Source: Selenomonadaceae bacterium
GTDB lineage: Bacteria > Bacillota > Negativicutes > Selenomonadales > Selenomonadaceae
Length of the DNA: 64,000 nucleotides
Assembly: GCA_017535925.1 (NCBI GenBank)
Contig: JAFXTD010000038.1
Span: forward strand, 1-64,000
Direction of reading: 5' to 3'
The translations under genes were made by a program, and so were the position numbers. How positions within the stretch are numbered: position 1 is the first letter of the stretch; each line of letters starts with the position of its first letter. This document shows, in pieces, positions 1 through 8,335 of the stretch. Below the pieces are notes generated by a model. It had not been told where the DNA came from. It did no database searches and saw nothing but the letters and a program-made list of their open reading frames with translations.

Positions 1-155
1 ATTGCGTTCTCCGAAAAAAGTAATCATATGAGTTTCATAAAAGCCTTGAGTTTGTTGAGATGACGCGCTCCTTTCGATTTGGAAAATGTTTTGAATAAAC
101 GGCGTCATTACGTAGCCCGAAAACACTTTCCATTTTTAAAAATTGAAACGAGGTT

Positions 156-184
156 TTTATAGCACACTCTTTTGAAAAAAGCAA
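156..184 (-). promoter_or_regulatory. Leftward sigma-70 promoter
   Basis: Read on the minus strand, TTGCTT and TATAAA are separated by 17 bases. It points off the left edge. An AAAGGAG ribosome-site-like sequence lies at about 69-75 but no ordinary start codon sits at the right distance, so the gene it serves cannot be identified here. Confidence 0.5.
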
Positions 185-199
185 GAGCGGATAAAAATA

Positions 200-345
200 T
201 GTTGGTAAACTCAAAAGTATCGGGTAGCGAAAACCCGGCCGTCACGGATGACGGCCGCCGGCGATATGAACAGGATGTTCATCCGCCGGTCTAACGCCCT
301 TTTCTTTTGCTACTTTTCTTTTGGGCGCTGCAAAAGAAAAGTAGA
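200..345. mobile_element. MITE-like element, copy A (right end missing)
   Basis: Begins with GTTGGTAAA, the inner part of the family terminal repeat. It then carries the family core: a palindromic CGGCCGTC/GACGGCCG block, a GATATGAACA/TGTTCAT hairpin, and a perfect inverted repeat CTACTTTTCTTTTG/CAAAAGAAAAGTAG around GGCGCTG. No right terminal repeat is visible before fumarase. No reading frame. Confidence 0.7.
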
Positions 346-467
346 ATAGCATCGCGGGCGGGATAACGAAAATTTATTGACGCGGCAGGAATTTTTTTCG
401 ACGCGGCAAATATCAAACGCAAGCAACGAAATTTTTTGACCGCAATTATATTTCAGGAGGGATTACT

Positions 468-1310
468 TTGAGAGAGCTGGACGTTAAACTCATAACCGAG
501 AACGTCGCCGAAATGTGCAAGGAGGCGGCGTATTATCTGCCGGACGATGTCTATCGTGCACTCAAGCGCGGGCGCGAGACCGAAAAATCTCCCGTCGGTC
601 AAATTGTCCTCGACCAAATCATCAGGAACGCCGAAATTGCCAAAGCCGAAGACCGCCCCTATTGCCAAGATACGGGCATGACGATTGTCTTCTTGGAAGT
701 CGGGCAGGACTTGCACCTTGTCGGCGGCGCCTTGGAAGAAGCAGTCAACGCGGGCATTGCCAAAGGCTACACGGAAGGCTATTTGCGCAAGTCGGTTGTC
801 GGTGAGCCGCTTTTCAATCGCGTCAACACCAAGAACAACACGCCCGGTGTCATCTACACGAAGATTGTGCCCGGCGACAAGTTGAGCATCACGATTGCGC
901 CCAAAGGCTTCGGCTCGGAAAACAAATCGGGAATTAAAATGCTCGTGCCTGCCGATGGTGTTCGCGGCGTCAAGAAAGCTGTCATGGAAATTATCCTTCA
1001 CGCGAGCATGAATCCCTGCCCGCCCATGGTCGTCGGTGTCGGTATCGGCGGGACAATGGACAGAGCCGCGCTCCTTTCCAAGAAGGCTTTGACGCGCTCA
1101 ATCGACGAACGCAACCCCATGCCCGAATATGCCAAGCTTGAGCAGGAACTCCTCGACTTGATTAACTTGACGGGTATCGGACCTCAACTCGGCGGAACGA
1201 CTTCGGCTTTGGCAGTCAATATCGAATGGGCACCGACACACATTGCGGGTTTGCCGGTTGCCGTCACGATTTGCTGCCACGCAATGAGGCACGCGCACAG
1301 GGTGTTGTAA
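468..1310 (+). CDS. fumA: Fumarate hydratase class I, alpha subunit
   Basis: Alpha (N-terminal) half of the two-subunit iron-sulfur fumarase, interconverting fumarate and malate in the cytoplasm. Seen: YCQDTG early, GSENKSG mid-protein, NPCPP and a C-terminal CCHAMRHAHRVL; the conserved cysteines fit [4Fe-4S] ligands. At 280 residues it matches the family. The start is TTG at 468, seven bases after AGGAGG. The beta subunit follows after a heptamer-repeat hairpin, then the fumarate reductase/succinate dehydrogenase genes, which suggests one operon for the reductive C4 pathway. The tartrate dehydratase subunit TtdA is a relative; the sdh context favours fumarase. Confidence 0.93.
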   Translation: MRELDVKLITENVAEMCKEAAYYLPDDVYRALKRGRETEKSPVGQIVLDQIIRNAEIAKAEDRPYCQDTGMTIVFLEVGQDLHLVGGALEEAVNAGIAKGYTEGYLRKSVVGEPLFNRVNTKNNTPGVIYTKIVPGDKLSITIAPKGFGSENKSGIKMLVPADGVRGVKKAVMEIILHASMNPCPPMVVGVGIGGTMDRAALLSKKALTRSIDERNPMPEYAKLEQELLDLINLTGIGPQLGGTTSALAVNIEWAPTHIAGLPVAVTICCHAMRHAHRVL

Positions 1311-1311
1311 A

Positions 1312-1381
1312 AATTAGGAATTATGAATTAGGAATTAGGAATTGTGAGGGGCGCGTTTATCATTCCTCATTCCTAATTAAT
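1312..1381. repeat. Heptamer repeat array (TTAGGAA flavour)
   Basis: Copies of a 7-base unit like ATTAGGA on the left and the complement (ATTCCTA) on the right, able to fold into a hairpin. It fills the gap between the two fumarase genes. Confidence 0.85.
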
Positions 1382-1401
1382 AGAAGGGAGAGATTGACTC
1401 A

Positions 1402-1974
1402 ATGGCTGAAAGCATAAGAATCACGACGCCGTTCACAGAGGAAATGTCGCGCAAACTCAAAGCAGGTGACAGCGTCCTCATAACCGGCACGATTATCAGC
1501 GCAAGAGACGCCGCTCATAAAGTCATGACGGAAGCACTTGCTCGCGGCGAAAAATTGCCCGTCGATTGGAATAATCAAATCGTTTATTATCTCGGACCCA
1601 CGCCCGCCAAACCCGGCGACCCGATCGGCTCTTGCGGTCCGACGACTTCGGGCAGAATGGACGCTTACACTCCCACAATGCTTGAGCAGGGCATTAAAGG
1701 TATGGTCGGCAAAGGCTCACGCACAAAAGAAGTTGTCGAAGCCATGAAGAAAAACGGCGCAACTTATTTTGCGGCAGTCGGCGGCGCGGCGGCGTTGATT
1801 GCAAAATCCGTTAAAAGTTACACAGTGCTTGCTTATCCCGAACTCGGCCCCGAAGCTGTGGCGGCTTTGGAAGTCGTCGATTTCCCCGCGATTGTCGTTA
1901 TCGATTGCGCGGGCAACAACTTCTACGAAATCGGGCAGAAAGATTATCGCCACTTCGACATTAATCAAATCTAG
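1402..1974 (+). CDS. fumB: Fumarate hydratase class I, beta subunit
   Basis: Beta (C-terminal) half of class I fumarase. It starts MAESIRITTPFTEEMSRKL and carries the SCGPTTSGRMD motif and the GKGSRTKEVVEAMKKNGATY block typical of the family; 190 residues is the usual length. The ATG follows an AGAAGGGAGAG ribosome site. It pairs with the upstream alpha subunit to form the oxygen-sensitive holoenzyme. The unrelated hydratase-like annotation TtdB is the only realistic alternative. Confidence 0.93.
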   Translation: MAESIRITTPFTEEMSRKLKAGDSVLITGTIISARDAAHKVMTEALARGEKLPVDWNNQIVYYLGPTPAKPGDPIGSCGPTTSGRMDAYTPTMLEQGIKGMVGKGSRTKEVVEAMKKNGATYFAAVGGAAALIAKSVKSYTVLAYPELGPEAVAALEVVDFPAIVVIDCAGNNFYEIGQKDYRHFDINQI

Positions 1975-1976
1975 GC

Positions 1977-2034
1977 TGTTAGGAATTGGGAATTGGATTT
2001 TCATTCCTAATTCCTCATTCCTAATTCCTAATTA
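1977..2034. repeat. Heptamer repeat array (TTAGGAA flavour)
   Basis: TTAGGAATTGGGAATTGG on the left, ATTCCTAATTCCTCATTCC on the right: an inverted heptamer array in the fumB-sdhC gap, ending just before the sdhC ribosome site. Confidence 0.85.
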
Positions 2035-2049
2035 AACAAGGAGGTCACA

Positions 2050-2673
2050 ATGTACCACACAACTTTTTATCTGCGGCGGTTGCATTCTTTGTGCGGCTTG
2101 CTCGTCTTGGGCATGGTGCTGTTCGAACACATCTTTACAAACTCAATGGCGATTCTCGGTCCCGAAGGTCTCAACACTGCGCTCGAAATGATGGAACTCA
2201 TCCCCAAACCGATTTTTATGGGATTGGAAATCGGCGGCATTGCAGTTCCGCTCCTGTTTCATGGACTTTATGGCATTTACATTGCTCTGCAGGCGAAGAC
2301 TAATTCCGGAAATTATGCCTATGTTCGCAACTTCAATTTCTCACTTCAGCGTTGGACGGCTTGGTTCCTCGTAGTCTTCCTTATCTGGCACGTCGGCTAT
2401 CTGCGCTTCTACGTCAAAGGCATTACGGGCACGCCGATTTCCTTTGAACTTTTGCAGAACTTTTTCCAAAATCCCATCGTCGTTGTACTCTACGTTATCG
2501 GCATGTGGGCAGCGATTTTCCATTTCTGCAACGGCATTACAACTTTCTGCATGACTTGGGGCATTACAAAAGGACCGCGCTCGCAAAACGTTATCAGCAT
2601 TATCAGCATGGGGCTCTGCGCGGTTTTGTGCCTTATTACGCTCGTCTTCATGGGCAGCTACTTCGTTTATTAA
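2050..2673 (+). CDS. sdhC: Succinate dehydrogenase/fumarate reductase cytochrome b subunit
   Basis: Membrane anchor of complex II, B. subtilis SdhC-like cytochrome b558 type, about 207 residues with five hydrophobic segments. Histidines in RRLHSLCG, FEHIFTN, FHGLYG, IWHVGY and IFHFCNG are placed as haem b ligands are in this family. It starts ATG after AAGGAGG. It is followed by the flavoprotein and iron-sulfur subunits. A single fused anchor, rather than SdhC plus SdhD, agrees with the di-haem fumarate reductases of anaerobic Firmicutes. The direction of the reaction (fumarate respiration or succinate oxidation) cannot be read from sequence; the context suggests fumarate reduction. Confidence 0.92.
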   Translation: MYHTTFYLRRLHSLCGLLVLGMVLFEHIFTNSMAILGPEGLNTALEMMELIPKPIFMGLEIGGIAVPLLFHGLYGIYIALQAKTNSGNYAYVRNFNFSLQRWTAWFLVVFLIWHVGYLRFYVKGITGTPISFELLQNFFQNPIVVVLYVIGMWAAIFHFCNGITTFCMTWGITKGPRSQNVISIISMGLCAVLCLITLVFMGSYFVY

Positions 2674-2704
2674 TGCGTAATGCGCAATGCGTAATGCGTA
2701 ATTA
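2672..2704. repeat. Heptamer repeat array (TAATGCG flavour)
   Basis: Four to five copies of TAATGCG/CAATGCG in direct orientation between sdhC and sdhA. It begins inside the sdhC stop codon region. Confidence 0.8.
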
Positions 2705-2720
2705 AACAGGAGAAATTTCT

Positions 2721-4532
2721 ATGGCTAAAGATATGACTAAAAAGAAAATTATAATCGTCGGCGGCGGCATAAGCGGCTTGCTGGCGACGATTAAGGTTTG
2801 CGAACTCGGCGGCGAAGTCTATCTGTTTTCCTATTGCCCCGTCAAACGTTCGCACTCTCTTTGCGCGCAAGGCGGCATGAACGCCTGCATGGATACCAAA
2901 GGCGAACACGACAGCATTTACGAACACTTCGACGATACGGTTTACGGCGGCGACTTCTTGGCAGACCAACTTGCCGTCAAAGGTATGGTCGAGGCGGCTC
3001 CGAAGCTGATTAAAATGCTTGACAGAATGGGCGTCACTTTTACACGTACACCCGAAGGCAACCTCGACTTGCGCAACTTCGGCGGACAAAAAAATAAACG
3101 CACTTGCTTTTCAGGCTCCACGACCGGTCAACAAATCCTCTACGCTCTCGACGAACAGGTTCGCCGCTGGGAAGTCAAAGGCTCCGTAAAAAAATACGAA
3201 TTCTGGGAATTTATCAAGATAATCAAAAACAAAGAGGGCATTTGCCGCGGTATCGTCGCTCAAAGCATGAACACGATGGAAATTCAATCCTTCCCGGCTG
3301 ATACCGTTATCCTCGCTACGGGCGGTCCCGGTCAAGTGTTCGGGCGTTGCACGGCTTCGACAATTTGTAACGGCTCGGCAGTCAGTGCGGTCTATCAACA
3401 GGGCGCGGAAATTGCCAATCCCGAATTCATTCAAATCCACCCGACGGCAATTCCCGGCTCCGATAAAAACCGTTTGATGTCGGAGGCTTGTCGCGGCGAA
3501 GGCGGACGCGTTTGGGTTTACAAGGACGGCAAGCCTTGGTACTTCTTGGAGGAAATGTATCCCGCTTACGGCAACCTCGTCCCGCGTGACGTTGCAAGCC
3601 GTGCAATTTTCAAAGTCTGCGTTCACATGGGCTTGGGCATTAACGGTGAGAACAGAGTTTATCTTGACTTGAGCCACATTGACGGCGATTACCTCTTGCG
3701 CAAGCTCGGCGGTATCTTGGAAATGTATTCGGAATTCGTCGGTCAAGACCCGCGCAAAGTTCCTATGGAAATTTTCCCAAGCGTCCACTATTCAATGGGC
3801 GGCATTTGGGTTGACAGACAACACTTCACGAACGTTCCCGGCTTGATGGCTTCGGGCGAATGCGACTATCAATATCACGGCGCGAATCGTCTCGGCGCGA
3901 ATTCACTTTTGAGCGCGGCTTATTCGGGCACCGTCTCCGGTCCTGAAGCCATGAAGTGGGCGAAGTCCGGCAAGAACGGCTCCGAACTCACTTACGAGGA
4001 AATGGAAGCGGCACGAGTCGAAGTTCAACGCGAATACGATAAGATTTTGCAAATGAACGGCTCCGAAAACGCTCACAAGCTCCACCACGAAATGGGCGAC
4101 CTCATGTATAAATACGTGGCGATTGAGCGCGACAACAACGGGCTTGATACTTGCCTCGTCGAATTGAAAAAGTTGCTCAAGCGTTGGGATGATATAGGCA
4201 TAACCGACCGCGGGCATATCGCCAACCAAGAGGCTATGTTCGTTCGTCAGCTGCGCAACATGATTCTCTACGCAATGGCTATCACGAAAGGTGCTCGTTG
4301 CCGCGACGAATCACGCGGGGCGCACGCAAAAATCGTTCTTGAAAACGGTCAGCGCAAACACGACGAAAACGGCGATCTCGTCTTCATGGGACGCGACGAC
4401 AAAAACTTTATGTTCACGACGATTATCAACTACGACCCGAAAACAGAGGAGCCCGTTGTCAGCTATCGCGAATTCGATCACTCGTTGATTAAGCCGCGCG
4501 CCCGCAACTACGCCGTCGCCAAGAAAGAGTGA
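2721..4532 (+). CDS. sdhA: Succinate dehydrogenase/fumarate reductase flavoprotein subunit
   Basis: Catalytic FAD subunit of complex II, 603 residues. The N-terminal GGGISGLLA dinucleotide-binding loop is followed by HSLCAQGGMNA, whose histidine carries covalent FAD. IQIHPTAIPG, EACRGEGGRVW and the C-terminal GANRLGANSLLSA FAD/substrate loops are all intact. Start ATG follows AGGAG. It sits between the cytochrome anchor and the iron-sulfur subunit, with the usual C-A-B gene order. Function: two-electron interconversion of fumarate and succinate at the inner face of the membrane. Confidence 0.95.
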   Translation: MAKDMTKKKIIIVGGGISGLLATIKVCELGGEVYLFSYCPVKRSHSLCAQGGMNACMDTKGEHDSIYEHFDDTVYGGDFLADQLAVKGMVEAAPKLIKMLDRMGVTFTRTPEGNLDLRNFGGQKNKRTCFSGSTTGQQILYALDEQVRRWEVKGSVKKYEFWEFIKIIKNKEGICRGIVAQSMNTMEIQSFPADTVILATGGPGQVFGRCTASTICNGSAVSAVYQQGAEIANPEFIQIHPTAIPGSDKNRLMSEACRGEGGRVWVYKDGKPWYFLEEMYPAYGNLVPRDVASRAIFKVCVHMGLGINGENRVYLDLSHIDGDYLLRKLGGILEMYSEFVGQDPRKVPMEIFPSVHYSMGGIWVDRQHFTNVPGLMASGECDYQYHGANRLGANSLLSAAYSGTVSGPEAMKWAKSGKNGSELTYEEMEAARVEVQREYDKILQMNGSENAHKLHHEMGDLMYKYVAIERDNNGLDTCLVELKKLLKRWDDIGITDRGHIANQEAMFVRQLRNMILYAMAITKGARCRDESRGAHAKIVLENGQRKHDENGDLVFMGRDDKNFMFTTIINYDPKTEEPVVSYREFDHSLIKPRARNYAVAKKE

Positions 4533-4608
4533 TTAGTGGTTAGTGGTTAGTGGTTAGTTGTTAGTTGTTAGAATTCTAAACACTAATCACCAATCACTAA
4601 TCACTAAA
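4531..4608. repeat. Heptamer repeat array centred on GAATTC (TTAGTGG flavour)
   Basis: About six copies of GTGGTTA/GTTGTTA, then GAATTC, then complementary TAATCAC units: a long near-perfect inverted array in the sdhA-sdhB gap. It is followed by AAAAATC...GATTTTT arms that put the sdhB ribosome site in a loop. Confidence 0.87.
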
Positions 4609-4632
4609 AATCGACTGAAAGGAGATTTTTTC

Positions 4633-5379
4633 ATGGCTGAAAAAGTCAGATTTGTAATAGAGCGGCAAGACGGACCCGACGCGAAACCTTACACACAAGA
4701 ATTCGACGTGGACTATCGCCCCGGACTCAACGTCGTTGCCTCGCTCATGGAAATACAAAAAAATCCCGTCACGGTCGACGGCAAAAAAGTTCCGCCGGTC
4801 GTTTGGGAATGTAACTGTTTGGAAAAAGTTTGCGGCGCGTGCATGATGGTTATCAACGGCAAAGCTCAACAGGCTTGTTGCGCGCTCGTCGACAACCTCA
4901 AGAAGCCGATTAAACTTCAACCTGCGCGGACGTTCCCCGTTATCCGCGATTTGCTGATTGACCGCTCGCGTATGTTCGAAGCTCTCAAACGCATTCAAGG
5001 TTGGATTGAATTGGACGGCTCTTGGGAAAATCGTGACGCCCCGATTCAAAATCCCTACACCGCTCGCACGGCTTACGAAATTTCTCGTTGCATGACTTGC
5101 GGTTGTTGCTTGGAGGCTTGCCCGAATGTCGGTCCTCAATCGGACTTCATAGGTCCCGCGCCGACCGTTCAAGCTTATCTTTTCAATCTTCACCCGCTCG
5201 GAAAATTCGACGCGCCCAAACGCCTCAACGTCCTCATGGAAAAGGGCGGCATAACCAGTTGCGGCAACAGTCAAAACTGCGTCGAGGTCTGCCCGAAGTC
5301 AATCAAGCTCACAACTTATCTCGCGCAACTCAATCGCGACGTGAACATCCAAGCTTTGAAAAATATCTTCGACAATTAA
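4633..5379 (+). CDS. sdhB: Succinate dehydrogenase/fumarate reductase iron-sulfur subunit
   Basis: Electron-transfer subunit of complex II, 248 residues from the ATG at 4633, which lies nine bases after GGAG; an in-frame extension upstream runs through repeat DNA and is not credible. A [2Fe-2S] plant-type ferredoxin domain has CNCLEKVCGACMM and a further cysteine in QQACC. The C-terminal dicluster domain has CMTCGCCLEACP and CGNSQNCVEVCP for the [4Fe-4S]/[3Fe-4S] centres. It is the last gene of the complex II operon and is followed by a strong terminator. Confidence 0.94.
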   Translation: MAEKVRFVIERQDGPDAKPYTQEFDVDYRPGLNVVASLMEIQKNPVTVDGKKVPPVVWECNCLEKVCGACMMVINGKAQQACCALVDNLKKPIKLQPARTFPVIRDLLIDRSRMFEALKRIQGWIELDGSWENRDAPIQNPYTARTAYEISRCMTCGCCLEACPNVGPQSDFIGPAPTVQAYLFNLHPLGKFDAPKRLNVLMEKGGITSCGNSQNCVEVCPKSIKLTTYLAQLNRDVNIQALKNIFDN

Positions 5380-5397
5380 ATTCAAAGGAAAAAAATT

Positions 5398-5439
5398 ATC
5401 GGGACAATCGGCAAAGGTCGGTTGCCCCGATTTTAATTT
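5398..5439 (+). terminator. Rho-independent terminator after sdhB
   Basis: ATCGGG...CCCGAT outer stem with CAA/TTG and further inner pairs, followed by TTTTAATTT. It separates the complex II operon from the chaperone module. Confidence 0.85.
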
Positions 5440-5457
5440 AAAACTTGCGGCGGCGTC

Positions 5458-5486
5458 TTGTTTATCTGAAGATTTTCTGATAATAT
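5458..5486 (+). promoter_or_regulatory. Sigma-70 promoter of the chaperone/GTPase module
   Basis: TTGTTT, 17 bases, TAATAT, lying between the sdhB terminator and the first module gene. No CIRCE-type heat-shock inverted repeat is visible. Confidence 0.65.
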
Positions 5487-5513
5487 CTTTGACGGCGAAA
5501 GGAGGTCGGAATT

Positions 5514-6089
5514 TTGGAAACGCAAACGGAATTCGGCACGGAAGAAAATTTATCGGCGAAAGATTCCCTCGAAGAGACGCTGGAAAAAATTTTGGAGTTG
5601 CAACAAAAAAATTCACGGCAATTGGTTCAAAGCCTGCGCGAAAACGTGAACTTTCAAAATCAAGTGCGGCAGGGCATGCAACGCGAGCTGGACGACTTGA
5701 AAGAACAACAGCGCGGCGAGCAATTCACTCCGATATTAAAATCAATCGCGGCAATCTGCGTTGAGTATAGAAAACTTTTGACGGACGAGAGCATTTCGAA
5801 ACGGACGCGGCGGACGCTCAAGCTTATGTTCGACGAGCTGGAGGAAATTTTATCGGAATATGATGCGGAAGTTTTCACGTCGGAAATCGGTGAACCGCGT
5901 CGACCTCTCCTCACAAAAATTATCAACACCGTCACGACCGGCAATAAAAATTTGCACAACACTGTTGCCCGCTCCCGAAGACCCGGCGTCATGCGCGGCG
6001 GTCGAACTCTTTATCGCGAATTCGTCGACGTTTATGTTTATGACGCGGCGGCGGGCAGCAAAAAATCTGAATCTGTTCGCAGTGAATAA
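5514..6089 (+). CDS. GrpE-like coiled-coil protein
   Basis: 191 residues from a TTG start eight bases after AAAGGAGG. Residues 18-70 are charged and heptad-like (EETLEKILELQQKN, then QRELDDLKEQQ), predicted coiled coil. A central helical part is followed by VARSRRPGVMRGGRTLYRE and a final strand, which resembles the beta-wing end of GrpE nucleotide-exchange factors. It sits 49 bases before an Hsp70 gene. I infer a dedicated nucleotide-exchange partner for that Hsp70; the similarity is weak and structural rather than motif-level, so GrpE itself is probably encoded elsewhere. Confidence 0.6.
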   Translation: METQTEFGTEENLSAKDSLEETLEKILELQQKNSRQLVQSLRENVNFQNQVRQGMQRELDDLKEQQRGEQFTPILKSIAAICVEYRKLLTDESISKRTRRTLKLMFDELEEILSEYDAEVFTSEIGEPRRPLLTKIINTVTTGNKNLHNTVARSRRPGVMRGGRTLYREFVDVYVYDAAAGSKKSESVRSE

Positions 6090-6113
6090 ATTAGCGGTTA
6101 GCTGTTAGCAGTC
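6090..6113. repeat. Heptamer repeat array (TTAGCGG/TTAGCTG flavour)
   Basis: Three direct heptamers between the GrpE-like gene and the Hsp70 gene, just before its AAAGGAG site. Confidence 0.65.
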
Positions 6114-6138
6114 AGCCGGAAAAGGAGAAAAAAATTTT

Positions 6139-7767
6139 ATGAGCACATACGGTATCGACTTGGGCACAACTTATTCTTGCATAGCGCGTTTGGATTCGAA
6201 CGGCAACCCCGAAGTGATTCGCAACAACGAGGACGATTCAAACACCGTCGCAAGCGTCGTCTTTTTTGAAAACGAAACCAATGTTGTCGTCGGGCAGGCG
6301 GCTAAGGAAAATGTTGAGACTGACGGCGATCGCGTCGTGCAATTCGTCAAGCGCGAAATAGGCAAGCTTCCCGTGAGGACTTACGAATTTGACGGCAAGA
6401 CTTACACGCCCGTTGAAATCAGCGCGCTGATTTTGACACGGCTTAAAAATTTGGTCGAGGCTCAAGGCGGAAAGATTGAGGATGCGGTTATCACGGTGCC
6501 GGCTTATTTCGGACTGGAGGAACGCGCTGCCACAAAGCAGGCGGGCGAACTTGCCGGGCTGAACGTCTTGAGTTTGATTAACGAACCGACTGCGGCTGCT
6601 TTGAGCTATTGCGCCCGTCAATTCCAAGAGGACAGGACGATTTTGGTTTATGACTTGGGCGGCGGCACTTTCGACGTGACGATTATAAAAATGTCGATGG
6701 CGCAAAACGATTCGGGACGCGACGTTCAGAAAATCACGGTGCTTGCTACCGGCGGCGACGATAAACTCGGCGGCAAAGATTGGGACGAAAAACTTTTCAA
6801 CCACATCCTCCACGCCTGCTGTGACGACAACGGCTTGATGCCCGAAGAAATCAGCGCGGAAACTCGACAAGATATTTTCAGCAAAGTCGAAGAGGCGAAA
6901 CGCAAATTAAGCAAGAAACAATCCGCCAAGCTTCGTATCGACGTGAACGGCTCGCGAACCGAAATTGTTATCAAGCGTTCTGACTTTGAGCAAATGACTT
7001 CCGACCTCGTGGCAAAGACGATGAATTTTGTTGACGCCACTTTGGAACAAGTTCCCGACGCCGCGATTGATACCGTTTTGCTCGTAGGTGGCTCAACTTA
7101 CATGCCGATGATAATCAATGCGGTTGAGTCGAAATTTCCCGGCAAAGTTCAACAGCACGACCCCGACCAAGCGGTTGCAAAAGGCGCGGCGATTTACGCA
7201 AGCATGTTGGTTGAGGAAGTCGACAATCCTTCCGCGCAAGGCACTGAAACTTCCGGCGACGAAACTCCACATGCCGAACAGCTCACGAGTAAATTTACCG
7301 TCGAAGACCAAACGCCGCGTTCGTTCGGTCCCGGCGTCGTCGACATGAACGGCGGCAAGCAAACTTACGTTTTGGAAAATTTCATTAAGATTGGCGAGAA
7401 GATGCCCGCCGTGTTCACGAAGACTTATTACCCGCTTGAAGACAATCAGGAACTTGTTCGCCTGCGCGCCTTTGAAAACAGGTCAACCGACGATACGTTG
7501 ATTCCCTGCGTCGACGAGGACGGCAATCCTCAAGCGACAGACCCCGCACACAACGTCAAACTTTTGGGTGAGCTTGTCGTCAATCTTCCTCCGAACACGA
7601 GCCGCGACACGCCGATTAAAGTCACGTTCAAAGTCGACGCTTCGGGCGTTCACGTCGAGGCGGTCAACACCAAGACCAATGAGGTTTTTGAAACTTTCCT
7701 GCGCACCGAATCCGAAATTGACGTTGAGCGCAGTGCCGTCCATCAGTTGCGCATTTCCTCCGATTGA
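6139..7767 (+). CDS. Hsp70-family chaperone, short non-canonical DnaK
   Basis: 542 residues against 610-640 for housekeeping DnaK. The ATPase domain is complete: IDLGTTYSCIA phosphate-1, VYDLGGGTFDVT phosphate-2, NEPTAAALSY and LLVGGSTYMPM adenosine loop. After an acidic linker around residues 355-380 (VEEVDNPSAQGTETSGDETP) there is a beta-type substrate domain, but the helical lid is largely missing. Flanked by a GrpE-like gene and a J-like/zinc-ribbon gene, so it is likely a specialised ATP-driven switch in a dedicated module rather than the general chaperone. No hrcA or CIRCE element is present. Confidence 0.85.
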   Translation: MSTYGIDLGTTYSCIARLDSNGNPEVIRNNEDDSNTVASVVFFENETNVVVGQAAKENVETDGDRVVQFVKREIGKLPVRTYEFDGKTYTPVEISALILTRLKNLVEAQGGKIEDAVITVPAYFGLEERAATKQAGELAGLNVLSLINEPTAAALSYCARQFQEDRTILVYDLGGGTFDVTIIKMSMAQNDSGRDVQKITVLATGGDDKLGGKDWDEKLFNHILHACCDDNGLMPEEISAETRQDIFSKVEEAKRKLSKKQSAKLRIDVNGSRTEIVIKRSDFEQMTSDLVAKTMNFVDATLEQVPDAAIDTVLLVGGSTYMPMIINAVESKFPGKVQQHDPDQAVAKGAAIYASMLVEEVDNPSAQGTETSGDETPHAEQLTSKFTVEDQTPRSFGPGVVDMNGGKQTYVLENFIKIGEKMPAVFTKTYYPLEDNQELVRLRAFENRSTDDTLIPCVDEDGNPQATDPAHNVKLLGELVVNLPPNTSRDTPIKVTFKVDASGVHVEAVNTKTNEVFETFLRTESEIDVERSAVHQLRISSD

Positions 7768-7781
7768 AAAGGAGTTTTATC

Positions 7782-8060
7782 ATGAAGAGAATAAAAAATT
7801 TTATGCGCAAACCGCTTCCCGAACCAAAACTTATCAAGGAGCCGATAACTTTTTCGCCACTGGAATGGGATTACTTTGTCGAGGAAGTCAAGCTGCGCGG
7901 CATTGATAAATTCGACTTGTGTATTAACAATGCAAAATATCTTGCCAAGCTTGACCGCTCCGCCGCTTCAGAATATTTGGTTGTAGCTACAATGGATGAA
8001 CTCAATGCAATGGCTGACGGAACAACGATAGAAGAACTTGGAGGCATTGTCGATGAGTAA
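7782..8060 (+). CDS. Probable antitoxin of the decayed YoeB-type pair
   Basis: 92 residues from the ATG at 7782, eight bases after AAGGAG; an upstream in-frame ATG lacks a site. Not recognised as a classical YefM/Phd by motif, but its last eight bases overlap the ATG of a YoeB-like frame, the standard layout for an antitoxin-toxin pair. Basic N-terminus (MKRIKNFMRKPLPEPK), acidic C-terminus (TIEELGGIVDE). It is inserted between the Hsp70 and J-like genes and would be cotranscribed with them. Its sequence appears intact. Confidence 0.5.
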   Translation: MKRIKNFMRKPLPEPKLIKEPITFSPLEWDYFVEEVKLRGIDKFDLCINNAKYLAKLDRSAASEYLVVATMDELNAMADGTTIEELGGIVDE

Positions 8061-8308
8061 AATTTCGTTCGAGGACGAGGGTTGGCTCCACTATCTTTAT
8101 TGGCAAATGCAAGACCTTGAATAAAATTAATCGACTTTTGCAAAGTATAGAGCGCGACGGGGCGTTAAACGGTTTGGGCAAGCCCGAAAAGCTTAAACAT
8201 CAAGAGGCTTATTCTCGCCGTATTGACGACACCAATCGCCTCGTTTACAGAATTCACGGAGATGAAACCGTCGTATTGTCTTGCAGAGGGCACTACGACG
8301 ACAAGTAA
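8053..8308 (+). pseudogene. yoeB: YoeB/Txe-type mRNA interferase, frameshifted
   Basis: The ATG frame from 8053 reads MSKISFEDEGWLHYLYWQMQD, the YoeB N-terminus, then hits TAA. The remainder is in another frame from 8117: NKINRLLQSIERDG, GKPEKLK, YSRRIDDTNRLVY and terminal RGHYDDK, the rest of YoeB including the conserved Glu/Arg and His-Tyr end. Family members have about three more residues (Asp-Lys-Lys-x-Leu) at the junction, so an eight-base loss between two GAC triplets would explain both the shift and the missing codons. A TTG restart at 8117 would lack the first third of the protein. A sequencing error is possible. Confidence 0.72.
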
Positions 8309-8335
8309 AATTTTTCCCCTTAAGGAGGATTGAGT

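Noticed and set aside
1..38. Possible start of a leftward gene (MITFFGER or MKLI frames)
   Set aside because: A leftward promoter exists, but no start codon sits at a proper distance from the AAAGGAG site and only a few codons are visible.
453..1001. Long open frame on the minus strand opposite fumarase
   Set aside because: It is the mirror of a well-conserved gene, has no ribosome site and no recognisable protein; similar mirror frames occur opposite sdhA, secA, dnaG and others.
5440..5513. CIRCE/HrcA heat-shock operator before the Hsp70 module
   Set aside because: No TTAGCACTC-N9-GAGTGCTAA type inverted repeat is present.
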